In this document: positions 58,698 to 64,000 of the stretch, in pieces
Numbering within the stretch: position 1 is the stretch's first letter
How the letters are laid out: the number at the start of each line of letters is the position of its first letter
From: Alsobacter ponti
GTDB lineage: Bacteria; Pseudomonadota; Alphaproteobacteria; Rhizobiales; Beijerinckiaceae
Assembly (NCBI RefSeq): GCF_024294805.1
Contig: NZ_JANCLU010000018.1
Coordinates: 42,285-106,284, forward strand
Direction of reading: 5' to 3'
Length of the DNA stretch: 64,000 nt
Position numbers and translations under genes: made by a program
Notes under the pieces: model-generated
What the model saw: the letters and a program-made list of their open reading frames with translations, nothing else
Told to the model about the DNA's origin: nothing
Database searches by the model: none

Positions 58698-60698
58698 TTG
58701 GCCGACCATCTCGTCGTCTTCACGCCGTCCGGAAAGCGCGGCCGGTTCGCCGAGGGCACGCCCGTGCTCGAGGCGGCGCGCCAGCTCGGCGTCGACCTCG
58801 ACTCCGTGTGCGGCGGGCGCGGCATCTGCGGCCGCTGCCAGGTCGAGATCGGCGAGGGCACGTTCTCCAAGCACGGCATCGAGTCCGGCGCGCGCCACGT
58901 GACGGCGTGGAACGCCGTCGAGGCGCGCTACGCGGCCAAGCGCGGCGCGCTGGCGAACGGCCGCCGGCTGGGCTGCCAGGCGCGCGTGACCGGCGACCTC
59001 GTGGTCGACGTCCCGCCCGACAGCCAGGTCCACCGCCAGGTAGTGCGCAAGCGCGCCGAGGCCCATCCCATCGAGATCGACCCGGTCGTCCGGCTCGCCT
59101 TCGTCGAGGTCGCGCAGCCGGACATGCACGACCCGGCGAGCGACTTCCGCCGCCTGCAGGCGGCGCTGGCGGCGCAGTGGGGCGTCGAAGGCGTCACCGC
59201 CAGCCTGCCGGTGCTCGCCACGCTGCAGGCGACGCTGCACGCAGGCGAGTGGAGCGTCACCGCCGCCCTGCGCGGACGCGAGATCGTGGCGCTGTGGCCG
59301 GGCCTGCGGGAGCGGGCGCACGGCATGGCGGTCGACGTGGGCTCGACCACCATCGCCGCCCATCTCACCGACCTCATCACCGGCGAGGTGGTCGCCTCGG
59401 CGGGCCTGATGAACCCGCAGATCAGGTTCGGCGAGGACCTGATGTCGCGCGTCTCCTACGTGATGATGAACCCCGGCGGGGAGCGCGAGCTCACCTCCTC
59501 GGTGCGCGAGGCGCTGGACCGCTTGGTCGGCGACGTCGTCGCCGAGGCGGGCATCGACCGCGCCGACGTGCTCGAGATGACCGTGGTGGGCAACCCCATC
59601 ATGCACCACCTCCTGCTCGGGCTGAACCCGGTGGAGCTCGGCGGCGCGCCCTTCGCGCTCACCATCGACGGGGCCTACGAGGTCCCGGCGCGGGACCTCG
59701 GCATCGTCATCGCCCCGGGGGCGTATGTCTACGCGCTGCCCTGCATCGCCGGCCATGTCGGGGCCGATACGGCGGGCGTCGTGCTCTCCGAGGGGCCCTA
59801 CCTCAAGGACGAGCTGACGCTGCTGGTCGACGTCGGCACCAACGCCGAGATCGTGCTGGGCAACCGCCAGCGGCTGCTGGCCTGCTCCTCCCCCACCGGG
59901 CCGGCCTTCGAGGGGGCGCAGATCTCCTGCGGGCAGCGGGCGGCGCCGGGGGCGATCGAGCGGGTCAGGATCGACCGGCAGACGCTGGAGCCGCGCTACA
60001 AGGTGATCGGTTGCGACCTGTGGTCGAACGAGCCGGGCTTCGAGGAGGCGACCGCCTCCACCGGCGTCACCGGCATCTGCGGGTCCGGCATCATCGAGAT
60101 CGTCGCCGAGATGTGGCTTTCGGGGATCATCACGACGGACGGGGTGATCGACGGCGGGCTGGCGGAGCGCTCCCCGCGCATCGAGGCGACGGGGCGGACC
60201 TTCTCCTACCTCGTCCGGGAGGGCGAGCCGCGCCTGTCGATCAGCCAGAACGACGTGCGCGCCATCCAGCTCGCCAAGGCCGCCTTGTACGCCGGCATCC
60301 GCCTGCTGATGGACCGCTACGGCGTTGACAAGGTTGAGAGAATTACGCTGGCCGGCGCGTTCGGCAGCCATATCGACGTGCGCTACGCCATGGTGCTGGG
60401 GCTGATCCCGGACTGCGACCTCTCCAGGGTCGCCTCGGCCGGCAACGCGGCGGGGACGGGAGCGCGGATCGCCCTTCTCAACCTGCGGTCGCGGGCCGAG
60501 ATCGAGAAGACGGTGCTCGGCATCGAGAAAATCGAGACGGCGCTGGAGCCGGCCTTCCAGGAGCACTTCGTCAACGCCATGGCGATTCCCAACAAGGTCG
60601 AGCCGTTCCCGGAACTCGCCAAGGTTGTGGAGTTCCCGACGCCACGCGAATCGGTTGCGGAATCCGGCGGCCGCCGTCGGCGCCGGCGCGACGGCTGA
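58698..60698 (+). CDS. RACo-like ferredoxin/ASKHA corrinoid reactivation protein
   Basis: A 666-residue protein. A 2Fe-2S plant-type ferredoxin domain has Cys38, Cys44, Cys47 and Cys93 (CGGRGICGRC, LGCQ). A middle linker region is followed by the DUF4445/RACo ASKHA domain with VDVGSTTIAAHL (near 214) and LLVDVGTNAEIVLG (near 375). Such proteins reduce inactive Co(II) corrinoid to Co(I) at the cost of ATP. The start is TTG 58698, with GAGGGCGAGG upstream. The C-terminus is SGGRRRRRRDG. It is the last recognised enzyme of the corrinoid operon. Confidence 0.93.
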   Translation: MADHLVVFTPSGKRGRFAEGTPVLEAARQLGVDLDSVCGGRGICGRCQVEIGEGTFSKHGIESGARHVTAWNAVEARYAAKRGALANGRRLGCQARVTGDLVVDVPPDSQVHRQVVRKRAEAHPIEIDPVVRLAFVEVAQPDMHDPASDFRRLQAALAAQWGVEGVTASLPVLATLQATLHAGEWSVTAALRGREIVALWPGLRERAHGMAVDVGSTTIAAHLTDLITGEVVASAGLMNPQIRFGEDLMSRVSYVMMNPGGERELTSSVREALDRLVGDVVAEAGIDRADVLEMTVVGNPIMHHLLLGLNPVELGGAPFALTIDGAYEVPARDLGIVIAPGAYVYALPCIAGHVGADTAGVVLSEGPYLKDELTLLVDVGTNAEIVLGNRQRLLACSSPTGPAFEGAQISCGQRAAPGAIERVRIDRQTLEPRYKVIGCDLWSNEPGFEEATASTGVTGICGSGIIEIVAEMWLSGIITTDGVIDGGLAERSPRIEATGRTFSYLVREGEPRLSISQNDVRAIQLAKAALYAGIRLLMDRYGVDKVERITLAGAFGSHIDVRYAMVLGLIPDCDLSRVASAGNAAGTGARIALLNLRSRAEIEKTVLGIEKIETALEPAFQEHFVNAMAIPNKVEPFPELAKVVEFPTPRESVAESGGRRRRRRDG

Positions 60699-60948
60699 GC
60701 TTCCGAAAACGCGGATCGAAACCGCGCGGAAGGATTCCTGTTCCGCGCGGAATCCGCCCCCGAACACCGCCTTTATCAAGTCTTCGAGATTGATTCCGCG
60801 AATTCGGGCCGTTTTCCGTTCGGATTCCGCCGCGCGGCCCGCCGAAGCCCGCTGGGCTCGGCAACCTCCGCCCCGGTTGCGAGTTGAAGGCTGGACGCTT
60901 CCCGGCCGCGCCCGCGCGCCGGCGACCTCGACTACCCTGGAGTCCCGA

Positions 60949-61239
60949 ATGGTTTCCGAGCTGATGCAGACCCTCGAACTGTCGCTTCAAACCGCGAACA
61001 GCCGGCTGTCCTTCGTGGTCACCGAGCCGCCTTCCGCCGAGGACCACATGACCCTCCTGCTCGACGGCGCGCTGTCGGCGGCGCGGCGGCACAACACGCC
61101 GCTGGTCGAGATCCAGCTCGCCATGGAGCAGTTTCCCTCGATGGGCCCGCAGTACTGGCACGTGCCGGTGACCGAGTCCGGGGACCGCAATATCGTCCGG
61201 CTGGTCTTCGAGCCGTCGCTGACGCGCACGGCGGCCTGA
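60949..61239 (+). CDS. Hypothetical 96-residue protein after reactivator gene
   Basis: A small soluble protein that I do not recognise. The ATG at 60949 has GGAG upstream. The sequence has alternating hydrophobic strands and a helical middle (AEDHMTLLLDGALSAARRH), then QYWHVPVTESGDRNIVRLVF, compatible with one alpha/beta domain. A 250-bp gap separates it from the reactivator gene, and a strong terminator follows at 61327. It may belong to the corrinoid operon or be independent. Length, ribosome site and codon use support a real gene. Confidence 0.6.
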   Translation: MVSELMQTLELSLQTANSRLSFVVTEPPSAEDHMTLLLDGALSAARRHNTPLVEIQLAMEQFPSMGPQYWHVPVTESGDRNIVRLVFEPSLTRTAA

Positions 61240-61326
61240 ACGGCTATACGAAACCTTAACTTGGTGAGAGCCCCGCCGGAGCTACCATCGGCCCGGTCAC
61301 GAAGAGTGGCGATTGCTTCCAACTTG

Positions 61327-61354
61327 AGCCCTGCCTTCGTGGCGGGGCTTTTTT
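61327..61354 (+). terminator. Rho-independent terminator
   Basis: A 9-bp stem (AGCCCTGCC / GGCGGGGCT, one G-T pair), a 5-nt TTCGT loop and six T residues immediately after. It lies 88 bp after the 96-residue protein gene and closes the plus-strand corrinoid transcription unit before the MscS-family gene. Confidence 0.9.
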
Positions 61355-61492
61355 ATGCGCTGCTTCATTGCGCAACCCTATAGTCAGTTAAGTTGCGGTC
61401 CTCGCGTTGCCTTGATCTATGCAAGGTCGTCGACGCGCTTTAAACATCCGACAAGCTCCCTCCGAACCCGGGAGCCGGGGTGGGGGACTTTC

Positions 61493-63739
61493 ATGATGCT
61501 GCGCAGCCTCGTCGCGACGCTCGGACTGGTGCTGGCGCTCTGGCTCGGCGCGGGCCCGGCCCTGGCGCAAACCGCCGCGCCGCCGGCCGGCATGAGCCGC
61601 GAGCAGTTCGACCAGCTCGTCAATTCCATCAGCGAGGCGGTGGCGCAGAAGCTGCGCGAGGAGGGCAAGGCCGTCCCGCAGGCCCCGGCGCAGCCGCCCG
61701 TTGCGGCGCGGCCGGCCGAGGCCGAGGCGGCGGACCCGATGGCGCAGCAGGTCGGCGACTTCGTGTCCCGCGCCCAGCGCGTGCTCTCCGCCCTGCCGGC
61801 GTTCTGGGCGAATCTCGCCCGCATCCCGGACGAGCTGGCCGTCGACGCGCGGCGCGGCCCGTTCGCCTATCTCATCCTGCTGGCGCTCGCCTGCGTGGCG
61901 GCGGTGGGGGCCGAGGCTGCGACGCGGCGCGTCTTCGCCTCGACGCGGGCGCGGCTTGCGGCGGCGTCCGCGCCGTCGAACGGGCCGCGGGGGCTCATGA
62001 GCCTGGCCGGCCTCGCGGCGCTCGACGTTCTCGGGCTCGCCGCGGTGTGGCTGGTCAGCTACGGGGCCATCGGCGCCTGGTTCAACGGGGTCGAGCCGCA
62101 GTCGCGGGTCGCCAGCGGCGTGCTGGCGGCGCTGTTCGGGTGGCGGCTCTATCTGTTCGCCTTCCGGGTCGTGCTGCGGCCGGGCGAGGCGGGAGCCCGC
62201 CTCGCGTCCGTGTCCGACGACGAGGCCGCGCTCGGCATGCGGCTGGTGTCGCGCGTCATCCTGGCGGTGGTCGCCCTGCGCGTGGTGCTGCGCATGCTCA
62301 TCGCCATTCACGCGCCGTCGGAGGCGATCAGCGCCGGGCAGCTCGTCGTCAACCTCGTGCTGCTGCTGGTCTTCGTCGCGGTGTCGCGCCGGGGCCGGGA
62401 TGTCGGCGCGCACTGGTTCGGCGGCCTCGCCGCGCCGGGAAGCTTCGGGGCGTGGCTGGGGGCGCGCTGGCTGATGCTCGCCGTGCCGTTCTGGACGCTG
62501 CTGGTCGGGACGCAGGTGTTCGGGGCGATTTCGGCGCGCTTCGCCGTGCCTTCGGCGATGCTGCTGACGCTCAACATCGTCATCGCGCTGCTCGTCTTCG
62601 AGACGCTGCTGAAGGCGGTGCTGGAGCGGCTGCGGCCGGCGGCGCTGGCGTCGGAGGAGGCGGCGGCCGATGGGGCGCTGCCGGGAGTGACGCACGTCGC
62701 GCCCCCGCTGGCCATGGATGTCGTGGCGCGCAGCCTGCGCGTGCTGGTGGTCATCTTCGCGGCGCTGGCGGTGGCGCAGAGCTGGGTCGTCAACGTGATC
62801 GGGCTGTTCGACGCCAGCCAGTGGCGCGAGTTGACGCGCGCCTCGGTGCGGGCGGGGGCGACGCTGTTCGTCGCCTATGTGGCGTGGGAGCTGGTCAAGC
62901 TCGTCACCGGCCGCTATGTGGCGCGCCACCAGGTCGGCATGCCGACCGACGAGGACCGCGCGGCGGACAGCGGGGCGTCGCGGCTGGCCACGCTGATGCC
63001 GCTGATGCGCGTCGCTTTGGCTGTGGTCATCGGCGTGCTGGCGGTGCTGATCGTGCTGTCGGAGATGGGCGTCAACGTCACGCCGCTGATCGCCGGCGCG
63101 TCGGTGTTCGGCCTCGCCATTTCGTTCGGCAGCCAGACGCTGGTGCGCGACATCGTGTCGGGTGTGTTCTACCTCACCGACGACGCCTTCCGCATCGGCG
63201 AGTACATCGACTGCGGCAAGGCGAAGGGCACGGTGGAGGGCTTCACGCTGCGCTCGCTGAAGCTGCGCCACCAGAACGGGCAGGTCCACACCATCCCGTT
63301 CGGCCAGCTCGGGCAGATCACCAATTTCAGCCGCGACTGGACGACGGTGAAGTTCAACCTGCGCTTCGCCCGCGAGACCGACGTCGAGAAGCTGCGCAAG
63401 GCGACGAAGAAGATCGGCCAGGACATGCTGGAGGATCCGGAGATCAAGCCGGAGATCCTCGAGCCGCTGAAGATGCAGGGCGTCGCCGACATCGCCGACC
63501 AGGCGCTGGTGGTGCGCTTCAAGTTCACGGTGCGGCCGGGCAAGCCGTCCTTCATCCAGCGCAACGCGATCAAGCGCATGGTCGCGACCTTCCCGGCGCT
63601 CGGCATCGAGTTCGCCAGCGCCACCGTCGCGGTGTCGACCTCCGGCGGCGCGGTCGATCCGCACGCCGCCGGCGCCGCGGCCACCGTCGCCCGCCTCCAG
63701 GCCGAAGCCGCCCAAAACGCCGGCGCCGCCGCGGGGTAG
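61493..63739 (+). CDS. Large MscS-family mechanosensitive channel
   Basis: A 748-residue membrane protein. A signal peptide (1-25, ending ALAQ) is followed by a short periplasmic Gln/Pro-rich part and about ten or eleven hydrophobic helices. The MscS core spans about 510-690: the pore-helix region VTPLIAGASVFGLAISFGSQ near 535 and the beta domain with GTVEGFTLRSLKLRHQNGQ near 585. A tail rich in Ala follows. It should open under membrane tension during hypo-osmotic shock. GGGGGA lies 8 bp before ATG 61493; earlier in-frame codons lie in the terminator region. Resembles YbdG/MscM-type large paralogues. Confidence 0.92.
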   Translation: MMLRSLVATLGLVLALWLGAGPALAQTAAPPAGMSREQFDQLVNSISEAVAQKLREEGKAVPQAPAQPPVAARPAEAEAADPMAQQVGDFVSRAQRVLSALPAFWANLARIPDELAVDARRGPFAYLILLALACVAAVGAEAATRRVFASTRARLAAASAPSNGPRGLMSLAGLAALDVLGLAAVWLVSYGAIGAWFNGVEPQSRVASGVLAALFGWRLYLFAFRVVLRPGEAGARLASVSDDEAALGMRLVSRVILAVVALRVVLRMLIAIHAPSEAISAGQLVVNLVLLLVFVAVSRRGRDVGAHWFGGLAAPGSFGAWLGARWLMLAVPFWTLLVGTQVFGAISARFAVPSAMLLTLNIVIALLVFETLLKAVLERLRPAALASEEAAADGALPGVTHVAPPLAMDVVARSLRVLVVIFAALAVAQSWVVNVIGLFDASQWRELTRASVRAGATLFVAYVAWELVKLVTGRYVARHQVGMPTDEDRAADSGASRLATLMPLMRVALAVVIGVLAVLIVLSEMGVNVTPLIAGASVFGLAISFGSQTLVRDIVSGVFYLTDDAFRIGEYIDCGKAKGTVEGFTLRSLKLRHQNGQVHTIPFGQLGQITNFSRDWTTVKFNLRFARETDVEKLRKATKKIGQDMLEDPEIKPEILEPLKMQGVADIADQALVVRFKFTVRPGKPSFIQRNAIKRMVATFPALGIEFASATVAVSTSGGAVDPHAAGAAATVARLQAEAAQNAGAAAG

Positions 63740-63764
63740 AAGCGGCGCGCGATGGGGATGGCGG

Positions 63765-63883
63765 GCCTCCGGCCGGCCGCCAAAGGGCGGACGGCAGTCC
63801 GCCCGTTCCCGGAATGCCGGAGCCTTGGCGGAGGCATATCCGGGGGCCAGCGCATGGATGCTGCCGCGAAGCGGCGCTCCATG
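63765..63883. repeat. Cluster of palindromes in spacer
   Basis: This contains GGGCGGAC-GGCA-GTCCGCCC (63785-63804, perfect 8-bp arms) nested inside GCCTCCG (63765-63771) / CGGAGGC (63829-63835). A second hairpin, CATGGATGCTGCCGC (63853-63867) / GCGGCGCTCCATG (63871-63883), has two bulged bases. It looks like a dispersed extragenic palindromic element next to an insertion sequence; copy number cannot be judged from one window. Confidence 0.5.
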
Positions 63884-63923
63884 GAAAAAGGCCATCAGGA
63901 CGCGCTACGCGCGACATATTGCG

Positions 63924-64000
63924 CTAGGTGTCGTTTCCAAAGAGGTTGTTCAGCCTCTGCCATGGGCTGAGGCCTCCGATTCCGGCGTGGGGTCTGGTTG
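63924..64000 (-). CDS. IS481-like transposase, C-terminal fragment
   Basis: The minus strand from the right edge reads 24 residues, TRPHAGIGGLSPWQRLNNLFGNDT, then stop (TAG at 63926-63924). The TRPH-x-G-GG-xP-xx-RLNNLxxxDT pattern is the usual C-terminus of IS481-family DDE transposases. Most of the gene lies outside the window, so completeness is unknown. The left end of the element should lie near 63890-63923; terminal repeats could not be defined. Confidence 0.7.
   Translation of the reverse strand, partial: TRPHAGIGGLSPWQRLNNLFGNDT

Noticed and set aside
58808-60328. 506-codon frame inside the reactivator gene
   Set aside because: Shadow frame; the RACo-like protein in the other frame has complete ferredoxin and ASKHA motifs.
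61240-61354. Small RNA gene ending in the terminator
   Set aside because: A terminator is clear, but no promoter or conserved RNA fold could be recognised upstream; it is parsimoniously the end of the preceding transcript.

Overview
The window is a high-GC chromosomal segment, most likely from an alphaproteobacterium and probably of the order Hyphomicrobiales. This rests on family-level resemblance of the genes (corrinoid methyltransferase/DMGDH clusters, a GlxA/GbdR-type regulator, a giant RTX protein with an alphaproteobacterial-type N-terminus) and on GC-rich codon use. No rRNA or tRNA gene is present, so the genus cannot be fixed.

Region 1 (1-3300) holds small housekeeping or stress genes: the 3' end of a cyclopropane fatty acid synthase, an MTA/SAH nucleosidase, a small unknown protein, an OsmC peroxiredoxin, an exported Sel1-repeat protein and a PilZ (c-di-GMP) protein.

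Region 2 (3300-29500) is a large type I secretion locus. It encodes a 5403-residue RTX adhesin-like protein with three LamG-like domains, the HlyD adaptor, a LapB/SiiF-type ABC exporter, a MotB-like and a MotA/TolQ-like membrane pair, a second PilZ protein and a TolC-family lipoprotein. The layout parallels Salmonella SPI-4 (SiiABCDEF), in which a MotAB-like proton channel serves a giant-adhesin T1SS. The PilZ proteins suggest c-di-GMP control.

Region 3 (29600-34850) is a compact three-gene unit: a class III nucleotide cyclase with a TolB-like/TPR region, a PAP2/vanadium-haloperoxidase-like protein with twelve GGF repeats at its N-terminus, and a subtilisin-family peptidase without a signal peptide. 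I do not recognise this combination as a described system.

Region 4 (34900-61360) is one-carbon metabolism from methylated amines. A GbdR-like AraC/GATase regulator precedes formate-THF ligase and a choline-dehydrogenase-like GMC oxidoreductase. Two DMGDH-like flavoproteins, three non-pyrrolysine MttB-family methyltransferases, an iron alcohol dehydrogenase, an enolase-superfamily enzyme and a HyuA-like ASKHA protein follow in divergent units. A seven-gene operon then encodes the corrinoid protein, DUF1638, a 'Virulence_fact' small protein, MetV-like, MetF-like, a methyl-THF:corrinoid methyltransferase and a RACo-like ferredoxin/ASKHA reactivator; an unassigned 96-residue protein and a strong terminator follow it. 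The genes fit a route in which MttB moves a methyl group from a quaternary amine to the corrinoid protein, MeTr passes it to THF, MetVF oxidises it to methylene-THF, and Fhs recovers formate and ATP. The DMGDH-like enzymes would feed further methyl groups as methylene-THF.

Region 5 (61360-64000) has a large MscS-family channel, a palindrome-rich spacer and the 3' end of an IS481-like transposase entering from the right edge.
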